Assembly: GCA_015680685.1 (NCBI GenBank) | Contig: MNCI01022113.1 | Coordinates: 545,876-609,875 of the forward strand | DNA length: 64,000 bases | Reading direction: 5' to 3' | DNA from: Gnetum montanum | Lineage: Eukaryota; Streptophyta; Gnetopsida; Gnetales; Gnetaceae | In this document: piece after piece, positions 1 through 13,039 of the stretch | Numbering within the stretch: the first letter of the stretch is position 1 | Layout: every line of letters starts with the position of its first letter | The notes under the pieces: generated by a model | Seen by the model: the letters and a program-made list of their open reading frames with translations, nothing else | What the model was told of the DNA's origin: nothing | The model's database searches: none | Position numbers and translations under genes: made by a program

Positions 1-900
1 TGTAACTTTTCAAAGCTAAGATCCTCTGATGCTTGAAGGCCAGCCTTGGGAAGTTACCTCTAGAACTCATTGATGCAGGACCCTCCTAGGTTAGTTTCTG
101 CTATGTTAGGCTTTTATGATTTTTATGTTTTGAGTTAACTTGTATAATACATGCTTGCTAATTGTGCATATTTGTTAATGGTTGTGGTATGTACCAAGAA
201 ATGTTGTAGGCCCCAGCGACTCAGTGGAGGAAGTAGAACCTCCATCCCCACCTAGCGCTATTGGTTGAGCATGACCAGATGTACCTTCCACTAGGCTTTT
301 TTGCTATGTTTTTGCTATGTGATGTTATTCATGCTATGTATTGTTATTCATATGACATATGCTATGAATGATTATTTGCTAAATGTAATGCACAAACTTT
401 TATCCCTATATGACGATTTTACTACATTTGCTATATTTATAATGCAACCTATGAAAATGTGCCTACATGATGAATTAATGTGCTAGCCTAGAATTATGCA
501 ATGATACTAATACTAGGTCATTCCAAGACATGATGATAGTTTAGGACCATTCCAGGCTAAAGAAATAGTTTAAGGCCATTCCGAGGCACACATATTGCTA
601 ACTCTCTTTGTTTTTTATGATTTTTGCTCTTATGATTTTTATGCATTTTTGATATTTTTCATGCATTAACATAATAACTATGGAAATGTAAAATAGGTAA
701 GCAAATGCATAGACAAAGTAGATGAATAAGTAAACAAAGTAAGCAAATGCATAAATTAAGCCAACTGATGTATGATCTAAGTAATCAAACCAAATGCAAA
801 TAACATGTTGTAATGCTAATCTAATGTGAAACAAATGTAATGTAAGCAAAAGATAAAATATATGATTTGCAAATATGAAGAGTAGGTAAGCACCTAGCAC
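1..900. other. AT-rich region without a recognised gene
   Basis: No coding domain was recognised on either strand. Three short direct repeats of a GG-CATTCC motif occur near 513, 541 and 571. The stretch lies downstream of element D (minus strand), where its RT domain would be expected, but no RT motif is visible, so D is truncated or the sequence is too decayed. The ORFs at 301..486 and 598..900 are low-complexity translations. Confidence 0.5.
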
Positions 901-945
901 ATTTTGGACTAAGGGACAACCTTAGTCATGCAGTTGCTTCCTAAT

Positions 946-3900
946 CTAGTGTGGGTTAGGAGGTGTGTAGGGCCTAGATTGCACTATTTGGTAGTCTCCT
1001 TGATCCTCGCTCACTACGTCAAAGGGAAATTCTACCCAAAAGGTATTCTCCAAGAGGTCACTGGCTTCTACTACTTTTTCAATCATGTTTACCTTGTGAT
1101 TCTCATCTTTTACCATAGATGCATCATCAGGAAACTCCACCTTCAATCCTTGCTCCATGTCTACATTGTTGATGACCAAGGGGATGACATTATCACCATG
1201 GATGATGATTTCACCACCTTCATATGGGAGGTGGATTTCTTGATGAATATTGGAGAGGAGACAACTTGTAATTGGGCTAGCTAGGGTCTGCCCAATATTA
1301 AGTTAAAGCCTAGCATCTCCTCTACAACAATGAATTCAGCAGTGATGGGGAATTGCTCCCCTACTACAAAAGCTATTATGACAGTGCCCCTGATGATGAC
1401 ATGTGACCTATTGAAGGATTTTAGACACGTATTTTTTGTTGGCCTAATTTGATCTATGAGGCCTAGCTTATCCACAATGGTGTATGGTATAACGTTTGTT
1501 GTCGATCCATCATTGACATGCACTCTATGAATCTTGCATTTCCCAACATATATGGTAATAAACATACGAGCTATTATGACCTTGCCCCTCTCTAAATTGA
1601 CCTTGATTGCTTCATCGCAAAATGCTAGGGATGTGGAACTTAATTCTTATGGTGTAGGGGGTAGCATCACTACATGGATGGAGGTCTCATCTATAGGGAT
1701 GTCCTCTGTAATAAGGATGGAGATCAACATCTACACCAGTGCTTTTTGGTGGGTAGATGAGCTCATCAAGTCATACAAGCTTAATGTTGTGTTTTTCTGC
1801 ATAAGTGCTTGTTTAACTTGGGCTAATGCATCTACAAAGTCTTTACCATCAACCATGTTTTTGCTGGCCTTGACTTCTTCCATGCAACATAAGCGAAGGA
1901 TCTCTTACACAGGTGACGTAGGCCTTGTTTGCTTGGTTTGTTTAGGGGCCTCAATGCTCCCCTGTGATTTGCTTGTCATGGCCTCTTTAGTTGTTTTGGC
2001 CATAGGGACCACAGATATGGGAACTAGTTTTGGTAGACCCAACACCATTTGGCCTTGATGTTGCCTAGTCATCTTGTCTATGATATGCTCATTAGGTCTC
2101 CTGTGTTGCCACCTAGGGGACCTACTAATGTTGCTAGCAAGGTTACCCCTTGGAAAGAAAGGAACTGATGCATTGCCCACTACTGGGTTTTGGGTAGGTA
2201 AGGGGCTAACATGCTATGGCACTCAAATGATGAAGGTTGGCTGAACTATTATTGTTTATGCAACTTGTGGGGGAACCCTAACTATGAAGGGTGTTGTAGG
2301 TGCTTGAGGTGGCACTCTAATAATGAAAGGGGGCCTCGAACTCGTGGGGGCTAAGGGGATCCTTGGGCTACCAGAGGGTACTTAGACCACAAATGGTTGC
2401 TACATTGGTTATGGGTCATCATCAATAATAATAGCATTTATGACATAGCCAGTGTCATCTATGTTTAGAGGGTCATTGTACACCCTCATGGACTAGTTTT
2501 GAGGCCTAACCAAGTTTGCAATGTTAAGTACTAGCTCACCTCTATCAATCATCCTTTGTAGGTCATCCTACAAGGCTAGGAAAAAGTCAATATTATGGCT
2601 GGGCAACTGGTGGTAGTGGCAAAATCGGTCTAGCCTAAAATAGCTTGGGACTAGGGGCTTATTTGGTGCTACCAATGTGGGATTTCTTAGTAGTTCACAA
2701 TACCTATCATGTTTTTTGCAAGCATCCTTGAACATTTGCTTGTACTAGATACATCCAAATTTTAGTATTTGGTCCAACAACTCTAAAGGCTTCAACGGAA
2801 ATGGGGTATACTTATAGCAATTTTGACATTTAAAGTTGGACCTTTGAATAGCTTGCACTATGCCAACCAAGGATGTAAACTAGTTGCTCACCTTGACACT
2901 AGAGTTGGTAGGTTTGCTATTGGCCAAGGCTTTGGGTTACCTAGTTGCTTGCCTCTAATTGGTCGCTTTGGCTTCTTTGGCCACAGTTGCCACTATTATG
3001 TTCTACCTTCCCTTATCTTAGTCCCTCCTTACATGTTGGTTCTTGCAGGCCACATAGGTTGGGTCCTTACTAGCTTTTATCATGTCCTCTATGTTCTTAG
3101 TTTGAGCAAAGGCTTGGCTTAGGGATTGTGGGCCTAAGTAATACAGTTTTGACTTTATGAAGTCATTGACTACACCCTTAAAAATGGCTAGGAGGTGTGT
3201 TTCGGCTATCAACTCTAGTATTTTATTTAATGAGGTACTCTAGCATTGAATGAATTTTTGTACAAGCTCTATGTGGCCCTACTTGATTTGCATCAATTGG
3301 TCCAAAGTTGTCTCTGGCTTTAAGTTGTATTTGAAGCACATTAAAAATTAGCTCAAGAGGTCCTCCAAAGAAAAGATAGAGCTCCTAGGTAATAAATGGT
3401 ACCAATCTAATGCTTTTCTAGTCAATGACATGGTGAAGACACACGTGATGACATGTGGCCACACTTGCAATAGTAGGCACTCTAACCTAGACATGATCAA
3501 ATGCACATTGAAGTCTCTTTCACCATTATATTTGGTGAATTGGGGTAGCAAGACCTTGATTGGAAGAGCCAAAGGTGGAACCACAGGACTTATAGGGTCA
3601 TCCTAGTAGAATTCCACAACTTTAATAGTTTTGGAGGATGTAGCTTTAAGCCATCTCACCTCTTCTATCAAGCTTTGGATCATTTGGAATGCCTAGTCTA
3701 AGTCTAGAGATGCTCTAGCTGGCTGCACTGGTTGTGCTATGTGCTATTGGGTCAATTGTGTGGCCCATGGGCTGGTTGTATGTTGCTAAGCTATGTGATG
3801 CACTTGATACATCAACCATGCTATGGGGGCGATGACTAGGGGAAAAAACACATATGTTGGTTGGGTCGATGCTAGGAACATGGTTGAAGTAGGTAAGATG

Positions 3901-4611
3901 TGAGATGCCTCAGTCATTTGGGGCCTAGAGATAGGCCCTATGTAGATGTGTAGTTGAACTGCTATGGTCACTACAAGTAGGGATGTTTGAATGGATTATG
4001 ATGATGCCACGAAGGCCAAGTCAAAGGGAGCCATTACATCATGTGTCCAGTGTGCTACTACCACAAGCATTAACCTAGGCTTGGTGGAGTGGGAAGGTGA
4101 TGCTGGTGCTATGACTACCTCAAGGAAGATAGGTGAACGAGGTCACAAGGAAGCTAGACTAGGGACCACTTGTTGGAAGACAATGTGGATAGAGCCCTCA
4201 TGCTCGAAGTGAGCTTCAAACTCATCCTCTTCCTCCTGTAGGACTTCCTCATAGTATGTTCCTACATCACACTCACTTGCTCAAATGAGCTGGGCTAATA
4301 GTCAATGATAGGGCTTTGTGACCAGAATGATATCAAAGGAGGAGGGGATATACTCCTATCCATCCTAGTTGACTAGCTCATAGTTTCATTTTGCCTCCAT
4401 GTTAGAACCATCTACAGTTAACCCTGCTTGAATCTTCATGCATATGAAGTTAAACTGCTTGTTACTTAGTATAGAGTATTCTAGATCTTGGCTACACAAC
4501 CTAAGGGATTGCCTTCATCTTGTCATTAAGGTCATCAATCCTAGTTTCCTATTGAATAGACAAGATGTCGAGTGTGTTTGAGACTGACACTGAAGGTTGA
4601 TCTAGGTTCAT
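946..4611 (-). pseudogene. Element D: decayed Ty3/gypsy gag-protease (Tat-like)
   Basis: Reading on the minus strand, a possible gag start is the ATG at 4611. A retrotransposon gag domain follows at 3584..3018, with the run FTKYNGERDFNVHL and then KALDWYHLLPRS, the classic Ty3 gag signature. A degenerate histidine/cysteine motif (RFCHYHQLPSHN) lies near 2640, then a proline-rich linker, then an aspartic protease at 1565..1281. From 3584 to 1281 the same frame is kept and is broken by in-frame stops rather than frameshifts. Most of the stops are TAG or TAA where Gln or Trp is expected. A linker continues to 946. RT, RNase H and integrase are not visible. The protease style (DGST, then LILGRP) is nearer to Tat-type than to Athila-type elements; that lineage call is an inference. 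Confidence 0.75.
1281..1565 (-). pseudogene. Retroviral-type aspartic protease domain of element D
   Basis: About 94 residues. The active-site-like motif is VNDGSTTNVIP, where plant Ty3 elements carry a D-G/T-S loop followed by N-I-M-P. The domain ends in FNLILGRP, the usual C-terminal signature, and the next codon is TAG where the family has Trp (GRPWL). The enzyme would cleave the Gag-Pol polyprotein. It is inactive here because stops lie on both sides. Confidence 0.75.
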
Positions 4612-4743
4612 GTTCACAGATCAAGTTGAAAAAGGGGGCTACAAGGATTGCTACTTGCGAAACACTGTGGACTACATTGAAATTAACTCTATCCTAGCTA
4701 ACACCACTGACTATGCTCTCTACGCTAAAGAGAAGACTATGCT

Positions 4744-4883
4744 AACTATGCTCTCCATGTTGGAAAGTGAACTACACTAACTATGCTCTCCAAGTTGGAG
4801 AGTGGACTATGCTAACTATGCTCTCCATGTCGAAGAATGGACTACGCTGACTATGCTAGAGATGACTATGCTCCAACTAAAAA
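4744..4883. repeat. 35-bp tandem repeat, 4 copies
   Basis: Units start with (A/G)ACTATGCT at 4744, 4779, 4814 and 4849, an exact 35-bp spacing. Units differ by a few substitutions. The core motif is the same as in the 95-bp array 1.5 kb away. Confidence 0.8.
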
Positions 4884-6290
4884 TGACAAGAGTTTGGTAG
4901 ACAGTGGAAATGATTGCAATTTGGGTTACTACATGGGATCCCAGGAAGATCAACTACAAGATCCAGTTTGCACCAATAGGTTAATAGACAACACCTGCAC
5001 TGGCCTAAAATCCAACTACTATTGCACGTGCAGCAAGTCCACAAGGGTGTTATGGCCTACGTTGGCCCAAAGCCAACCACTATGATGCAGAAAACATGTA
5101 ATACAACCACAACAAAGTCTAACAAAGTGGTTTAGCCCTCCTTCTAGTACCAAAAACTGTAGTAACCAAAAACATCAATGGCTAGAACACTAAGGTCCAC
5201 AACACACAACCTAACCCCAAATCTAGGTGAGGGCCTACTAGAGGTAGAGACGGAGCACCCTGAATGGTCTGGTTGAACAAACAGGGACTTACTAGATGCA
5301 ACGGGGGTGTGGTGTTGGTAGTTGCAGTGCTAATGTGAAATGGTGTTAAGTGTGCAAGCGATGTTTATGGTGTTAACGATGTTTATAGTGTCAACAGTTT
5401 TGATGATGTTGAGCATAGTCACAAGTGCCTAAACTAGGAGGAGCATAGTCAAAAGTTTCAACAATGTGAGTGGTGTCAATACATGTAGACTGTCACTTGA
5501 GCATAGTATTAGGCACGACTATGTAGTAAAATAGCGAAAAATGCAAGTAAAGTGTGAAAAATGCAAAGAAAGAGAGAGAGAAGTAGAACACCACCACAAA
5601 TGGGGTTGAGCATAGTTAACACCAAAGGGGGTTAGAATGTACATAGTGTACAATAGGTGTAGTGGACAACATAGTCATAGTCTCTGAGGTGTCTATCCAT
5701 GAAGACTAGTGTTCTATCAGGGTGTCTACATCTACTAGGTTGGCCACCTTGGTATACTATTCGCTACAGTGTTCTATTGGGTTGTGGGGATCTACAGTGG
5801 TCTACAACTTCGCCTCTTCTTGGTTCACCAAAATGCCTTTGGTTTTCTCCTAAGTGCTCCTTAGATTGTGCCAACCCTTTGATTTGCCAACCCTAAAAAA
5901 ATTTAAGGGCAAGGGTATTCATAGGTCTAGGGTTAGCAAAAAATGTAGGATGGCCACCATGTGGTGGAGGGGATGGTTAGGACCACACTCAGCATAGTCA
6001 CTATTCATGTAGTATACCAATGGGATTGGTGGTGTTGTGCTTTGTTGTGCTCTACTAGACTCTTCAAGACTGTGAGACTATGACTATGCTACCAACCGCA
6101 TGTGTATGCCAAGAAGACTACAAGGTACTTGAAAAAATGACACTCAGAGACTACACTATGTAGGACTACCCTCTCCACGCTCTCACATGGGGTCAAGCAT
6201 AGTTACAATTTTGGGGTAAAAGGAAATATAAGAAAGAAGTGCTTTGCCTACTATGCTTGCCAAAGGTGAGTTGACTACATTCTAGAAATA

Positions 6291-6990
6291 AGCTAAGCAT
6301 TGTTGCTATGTTGTGGGAACTACTGGAGACTATTTTGGCTAACTACACTCTCTACGAGAGATTGACTATGCGTTGGGCTAGGGGAGAGCATAGTCTCAGC
6401 ACTTAGAAAAATCTACAAAAACTAGCTTTCGTGTTGACTATGCTCTCTACCAGAGGCTGACTACACTCTAGCCTGGGGGAGAGCATAGTCTCAGCACTTA
6501 GAAAATATTGCAAAAAATGACCTTCATGCTAACTACACGCTCTACTAGAGGCTGACTACGCTCTCATATAGGGGAGAGCATAGTCTCAACACTTAGAAAA
6601 ATCTACAAAAATCAGCCTTCATGCTAACTACACTTTCTACTGAAGGCTGACTATGCTCCCATCTAGGGAATAGTGTAGTCTCAGCACTTAGAAAAAATTG
6701 CAAAAACTAGCCTTCATGTTGATGACACTCTCTACTAGAGGCTAACTATGCTTCCATCTGGGGAAAAGCGTAGTCTTAGCACTTAGAAAAGATTGCAAAA
6801 ATTGGCTTTCATGCTAACTACACTTTCTACTAAAGGCTAACTATGCTCCCATTTGGGGGAGAGTGTAGTCTCAACACTTTGAAAAATATGCAAAAACTAG
6901 CCTTCATGCTTACCATGCTCTTTACTAGAGGCTTACTACACGCTATCCATGAGAGGCTAACTATGCTCCCATATGAAGGAGAGCATAGTG
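6291..6990. repeat. 95-bp tandem repeat with internal inverted repeats
   Basis: The GAGCATAGTC-type core occurs at 6386, 6481, 6576, 6671, 6766 and 6861, each exactly 95 bp apart, then at 6981 after a 25-bp expansion. Each unit also carries the reverse complement on the same strand. In the second unit GACTATGCTCTC (6436..6447) and GAGAGCATAGTC (6479..6490) form perfect 12-bp arms around a 31-nt spacer. A CACTTAGAAAA run follows each core. Confidence 0.88.
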
Positions 6991-7009
6991 TTAACAGTTA
7001 GCCAAAATT

Positions 7010-10000
7010 TGTAGCTGGAATGCCATAGTCTAGATTTGATGGTGTTTCAAAAGACTCTAGAATAATAGCAAATATTGCCAAAGAATTAATGATTTCTAAT
7101 AGTGATCACTTATAAAAGGATAAGCCAAAAAAATATAGTTTCATTCAACTATGATTTAACCAAAGTGACTTTATATCTAGATCCAAATATGCATTGTGAT
7201 GAAAAATGGCCCTAGTTATGGTCAGCTTACTAGCTAGAAGAAAGATTAGTTAAGTCCTATATATTCTTTAAGATCACCTACTGAAGAAATCCACCATCAC
7301 TACTATGACTATCATCTGTGCTGCAATCTATCTTCACATCATAGCCACATGAGATCCTATGTCATGTAACCATAAACCTTAGACTGCAGTTGACCATCAC
7401 TTAGCTATAAAGAAAATAGATGTAATGATTTCATGGATGCTTATTCACTACCTATAATTTTAATCACCAATAAGGATTGACACAAAATGTCAAAAGATAA
7501 AATGATACCACATGTTATAGAAGTAGATGTACAAAAGAGTTGAAGTTAGGATCAACATGGGATCTAACCTTGGACATCAAAACTAAAGATCATGAATAAA
7601 GAGCCAAAAATGATGCTACAAATGATGTGAGACATCACTTCTAGGTAGTTCGAGATGACTTTGAGTTGAGAAGCCATAAAATATATGGTTTAGGTGCTTG
7701 CTAGTCTTCTAGCAATACCAAGGCCCAAATACCTCCAGATAAACACATCAATTATGCAACGAGCTAAATGTGAGTATGTGTTTGTTGTTGTAAATGTTGA
7801 AATGCTTGGATTTATGTATGAAATTATAACTAGCTATCATAAAGAAATTTAGCTAGCTTTGTCAAATACTGTGAGTTATTAAAGATTCCTATTTTGTCAA
7901 ATCACTTAGTCTATATAGTCCCTAGTACATTACTTGTAAGAAATAAAATTTCACAAAAAATTTTGAACACAATTCTGCCAATCTACACATTATTTCCCAC
8001 ACAGAGAAAATTCCACTAGAAAACTAGAGATAGAACAAGATTCAATAGGTTTTAGAAAGAGAAAAGAAAAGAAAGTAAATTTCTATGGGATCTTAAACAT
8101 TTGATCAAGATAAAGTGACATGAGAAAACACTTCGTAATAAAGCTATTCCAATTCAGTCTATTACAAATTGTCCGAACCCTATAGGCTCAACAAGTAATT
8201 TCATAAAAGACACTTTTATTTAACTACCAAAATGCTTTGTAAATGACAAAATACAAGCTTCTATTTGCCTAGTTGATATTGGTCAAGAATTGCAAACAAT
8301 AAAACTTCCAAAAAAATTTGACAGTTTCAGAATCATAATATTAAGGCAATAGACTTTAAAAATAAAGATGTTATTTCAATCATCTCAAAGTATCGAAGAT
8401 TTTCTAGATTACCTAAATTCAAACATGAAATTTCGATAAGACATTATTATTAAATTGCTCAAGATGCTTTTCTAATAAAACATAATCTCTTATTTGGAAA
8501 AACTTAATAGAAGTCTAATATTGTGCAAAAAACAAAGCTATAAAGACAACCTAGAAAAATCCAAAAATTAAGTGCCAAGCATGATACTATCTAAACCATT
8601 AGCTAAGTAACTAACACAAAATGGGAAAAAATGAACTCATAGGATTAAAACAAAGTAGCTAAACTAATGTCTGTAGCAAGTCATGCTTTACAATCTTCAA
8701 TATTCTTCTAAGTATCTTTTCCCCCAATGCTTCCCCCTTTTAAAATTATATCTTTGAAGACCTTTTTATAGTGACCTTAGGGTAGCTACAATAATCATGA
8801 AAAGTTAAGGGTGTTACAAATATTTAGGGGATTAATTCATAACAACCCTAAGATGTTATAACTTCCATGAGAAATTTAAGCCATAGTTGGCAAGTGTCCT
8901 TTCCAATAACTAACTTATAAATCTTCTATTTTATTTTTCTTAATATTCTTGAGGCTTTATCCTTAATATGAGCTCTTAATTTTTGGCACATCAACCCTTA
9001 TAATATATCTTCCTATAAGGAAAAAATAATTTATGCTTTTAAAGTAGAGATAACTCTAATTCAAGGTGCCTTCTTCAATAAAAGGTCACTCAATTGCAAG
9101 ATAGTCAATCTATGGTTGTTTATATTTAATTATTATATTTTATTCTTCATCTTTCCATGTCATGGTTTTATTTTATGATTATTCCTTTGGTCATTTTATA
9201 ACTCCATGCCAAAACCTTAATACAAATGTATGTAATATGAAACCACAATATTGTGAAAAAATAATTGCGGGTGTGAAATGCAATAGTAAACATGGTGAAA
9301 CTACCAGTGAGTAATCACGATGTGCTTGCCACAAACTCCATCAATCCCACGTGCCTCTGTAGGGCAGCAACCACTTGTTCGTAGCTCCGTCTCTACCTCT
9401 ATGACTAGCACGGTGATGTATCATCTTTGATTAATTTTTTCAATGCCACTCTATAACATGAAAAGTGGAAAAAATGGTACCATCTTTACCGCCTGTGTTA
9501 GCACTTCCATGAATAGGTAATTGCCACCAAGTCTTTGCAATTTTTGCCATGATTTTTCATGATGCCCTCTGCTGAGAAATCAGCATATGGCAACGTGATG
9601 GAGCTTGTTCAAGGTAAGTATTGCAGGGGTTCCAAGGCTTTCACTGTCAAGGGATCTACAAATGAAGGAGACTCTGCAACTGCGGGTTTGTTAGCAAATG
9701 GTGATATCTAATGGTTGTGGAAGTCATGAATCTGCAATCATTAATGCTTGGACAAGCCTGGTGCTGTGTGGAATTATCTTTGTGGCCTGTTGTTACTGAA
9801 ATCCATGATGTACACAGCCAACTACTTCACATATGATCTATGTTCCAGGTCGCGTTTCAGGCTATGGATGCTGACATTACTTCTTGAGAAAGCAAGGGTT
9901 TGATTCTGGAAGCTGACAGATATGAGATGCTGGTGTCGTTGGAAGTCATTTGATATTTTCCTGGAGTTTAGCTAATTTTTTGAAAATCCCATTTCAGCAA

Positions 10001-10300
10001 CTTTACATAAAATGTTTGCCTAAAATTTAATATTTTAATGAACGCCATTTTGTAAATTTTAAAGTTCATTGTTTAACTTTGAAAGTTTATCAATTTCCCA
10101 ATTGGATATATCCCTCACATAAATCCAATATTCTCCCCCAACGTTGCTTTGATATTTTAATTAAAATATCACCTTCAAAATTTTTGCCTTATATTTGGCA
10201 GGCTAACTTCAAATATATTTTTTTGATAAAACCAACATATCATAACTTTATCAACTTTTTAAAGTCTACTAAGAACCATCATGTCTCCATAAAAATGGTG
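7010..10300. other. AT-rich DNA without a recognised gene
   Basis: No domain was recognised on either strand. The 5' part of element C (5' LTR, leader and most of gag) should lie here by comparison with element B, but no LTR-like match was found by eye, so C seems 5'-truncated or unreadable. The stretch 9550..9960 is less AT-rich and reads for about 50 codons from an ATG at 9562 without matching a family I know. It may be a gene relic. Confidence 0.4.
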
Positions 10301-10309
10301 AAAATGTGA

Positions 10310-11390
10310 CAACAAGTACCAATACCCTTACCAATAATTTAATCCCTATGGATATTATGTCTAACAACCTATATCTCCAAGTGTCTCTACCACACATGTT
10401 CCTATCTATCACTATTTTGCTCTTAAGTACCACAGATTCATTACTTCATGGGTTTAAGCTCCTTCTTATGATCCTTATTCTAATCAATGCTATCAACCGC
10501 ATGCTTTAAATTCATTGTTAGCTACCCCACCTATCCAAGATAAAATACCTTCAAAGCCATAACAAAAAAATGTCACAAGAGTCATGAACTTGTAGATGGA
10601 TGACAACTCAAGTGGTTTTGAGCACATGCCTCAAAAACACTCATTCTTTACACCTACCATCCCATCTAAACCTATTGCATTTATGACTATAGACCCTACA
10701 TTAGTAACCTCCCAAAATACCTCATAAGCTTCCTTCAAATCGAAGTTCCTCTAATGTAAAAATTTTTATGTTGATCCATACAATTACTAATTAAATAAAG
10801 ATAGAAACCCTTCTTAGGAAGAGAACTAATCTAGGAAGTCCCCTAATCTCCTTGCAAATTACAAGAAATGTACCATGTAAAGCTCTACTAGACTTAGGTT
10901 CTAAAGTTAATTTTATTTCATAGAAGATGTACAAAGCTTGGAATTGGCCACCACTTAAGAAATGCAATATCATGTTGAAGCTTGCAAACTAATCTATCAC
11001 CATTCCTTTAGGACTAATCAAAGATTGTGAAATCACCATTATTAACTAGTCATACCCTACCAATTTCTTGGTGATCCATGTAAACAACTATAAAGGGGAA
11101 TTTCCCGTCATTATGAGAAGGGCTTAGCTAAGTACAATTGATATCAAGCTTGAAATCAAAAAAACTATCCTAGGAGAATGAGCATAGAGTGGTAGAGAAG
11201 AAGAGAGTTCAATGCATTCTATACAGATACATGGGGTACAACTGCAGGCAGAAGATTTGGACAATCAAACACAGAACTATCACAACATGTAGTTTATGTA
11301 CCAAACAAGAAAGTATGTAAAGATGTCTATATCTAGCAACTAAAAAGTAGGATAACATCCAATGGTTGATTAGGATGTAAACTACACCAC
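10310..11390 (+). pseudogene. Element C gag tail and protease relic
   Basis: The gag tail at 10450..10570 resembles the tyrosine/proline-rich tail of element B near 54700..54960. The protease follows: ALLDLGSKVNFIS near 10885 matches LLDFGSKVNLIS in B, the D-L-G-S/A style of Athila-type proteases. Similarity continues through the segment ending in GEFPVIMRRA (about 11130) and on to about 11390, where it stops close to the copia sequence. Several stops are present. The minus-strand ORF 10791..10973 is its shadow. Confidence 0.65.
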
Positions 11391-11454
11391 AAAAGTATAT
11401 TAGTATAACTTTGGACTTGATGCTCTTTAACTCCAAGACAAAAATGAAGGAGCA

Positions 11455-12891
11455 ATGACATCAAATCAAGAAGATCCCCAAGGCAAGAGCAAAGCTCTCA
11501 ATTTTAGCAAAATAATTAAGCAAAATTCTTGGATTATAGATAGTGAATGCTCAAATAACATGATACTATACAATTCTCACCTTCTTCAATACAAATCAAA
11601 AAGCATTAGCAACATAGAAATAAGAGATGATAACCACCTTAACATAGAAGGAGTTGGAAGCTACATTATCAAATTACCAAATAACAAGATTATAGCCATC
11701 ACTAATGTCTTCTATTTACCAAATCTCTCAAATCCTCTTATCTCAATAGGATAAATGGCTAAGAAAGGAATCAAAATTAGTTTCAAAGATGATTAGTGCA
11801 TGATTAAAAAGAAAAACAAATAGGATATCATTAGAACAAAAGCCTACAACAATAGATACTATCGCATAGATTGCAATCACTTTAATCTAACCTCATTCAA
11901 GATAATAACCAATCCATGATTCAAGTTACTACATTAGAAAAAGGAATACAAAAAGATTCATATCAAAGCATGTCCAAACATCAAACAACAAATGAAGAAA
12001 AAGCCAAAATTTGACACAAATGATTAGAACACACCTCTTATAACAAACTAGAAAAAATGACAAAGTTCAAGAAAGCAATAGGAATTCAAATAAGAGATAC
12101 TCCCAAAGAAAAATGTGAAATATGCATTCACAGAAACCAAATTAACAGTCCTCATACAAAAACTATACAAAGAAAAGAAAGTCCTCTTGATCTTCTCCAC
12201 ATGGATCTCATTGCACCTATAATTATCACCTCTATAGAAGGAGCCAATTATACACTTGTCATGGTAGATGTTTTCTCAAGATATACGTGGACAGACAACA
12301 TGAAGAGCAAGGCTAAGGTAATAATCAAATTCAAAGACTTATACATTATCATTAAAAATACTATGCCTCTATTCATCAAAACTATTAAATTAGAAAGGGG
12401 GAAGATTTCATTAATCAAGAATTCAAAGATTTTTGTACACATCAAGGGATTTTTCATCAAACCACATGTGGATATACTTGATAATAAAATGGCATTGTAG
12501 AAAGGAAAAAAAAAACACCTTATAGCACATGATGAGATGTCATCTTCAAAATGCTCAAATCTCTAATAATTTTTGGAGCATGGCCATGAATGTTGCAACC
12601 TATATTACCAATAGAATAATCAGCAGCAACAACAAAGAAAAGTTCTCCTACAAACTCTTCTATAGAAAACTACTAAATATAAAATATATAAGAATATTTG
12701 GATGTCATTGTTATGTCAAAATTCCAAAGCAATTCATAGATAAATTGGATAGTAGAGGAAAGAAATGCATTTTTCTAGGATATGACACCAAGATGAGTGG
12801 ATACACTTACTATGATCCCATAGAGAAAAAATGGCACTCATCTAGAGATGTGATTTTTAGGGAAAATAAAATTGACATGAAAGATTTTTAG
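11455..12891 (+). pseudogene. Copia protease and integrase (decayed)
   Basis: Protease: WIIDSECSNNM near 11530 corresponds to the family's WIIDSG-SNHM, so the active-site DSG is now DSE. The GAG-pre-integrase/integrase part follows at 12057..12500, with CEICIHRNQ, LLHMDLIAP (first catalytic Asp) and VMVDVFSRYTW. The C-terminal integrase and linker at 12529..12891 shows FWSMAMNVATYITNR, IRIFGCHCYVKIP, CIFLGYD and SRDVIF, all copia hallmarks. Stops and a frameshift near 12490 separate the blocks. The product would have processed the polyprotein and inserted cDNA. Confidence 0.85.
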
Positions 12892-13039
12892 AATTCAAAT
12901 AAAAGGACATGAATACAAAATAATCCTAAACCATGGGTACAAAGAGATCATCCTCAAGAACAAATGTTAGACAATAACTTTTAGAGAAGAACAACTAGAT
13001 CTAATGCCATCAACAACATGGAATACTCAGCTCTCTCTC

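Larger units (their letters stand above)
4680..7010. repeat. Repeat field built on the AGCATAGT / ACTATGCT motif
   Basis: The motif GAGCATAGTC and its reverse complement GACTATGCTC recur many times, sometimes in tidy arrays (4744..4883 and 6291..6990) and sometimes scattered, for example near 5409, 5443, 5501 and 5986. No coding domain was recognised. The region lies just upstream of the possible gag start of minus-strand element D, so it may be that element's long leader; this is an inference. The ORFs at 4837..5085 and 5699..5896 are translations of repeat DNA. Confidence 0.7.

Noticed and set aside
1534-2058. 174-residue plus-strand ORF, among the longest in the window
   Set aside because: Antisense to the element D gag-protease frame, which shows real protease motifs.
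6291-6990. Possible CRISPR-like array
   Set aside because: The units are 95-bp tandem copies with no unique spacers, in plant nuclear DNA with no cas genes.
10791-10973. Minus-strand 60-residue ORF
   Set aside because: Antisense of the element C protease region, which aligns with B on the plus strand.
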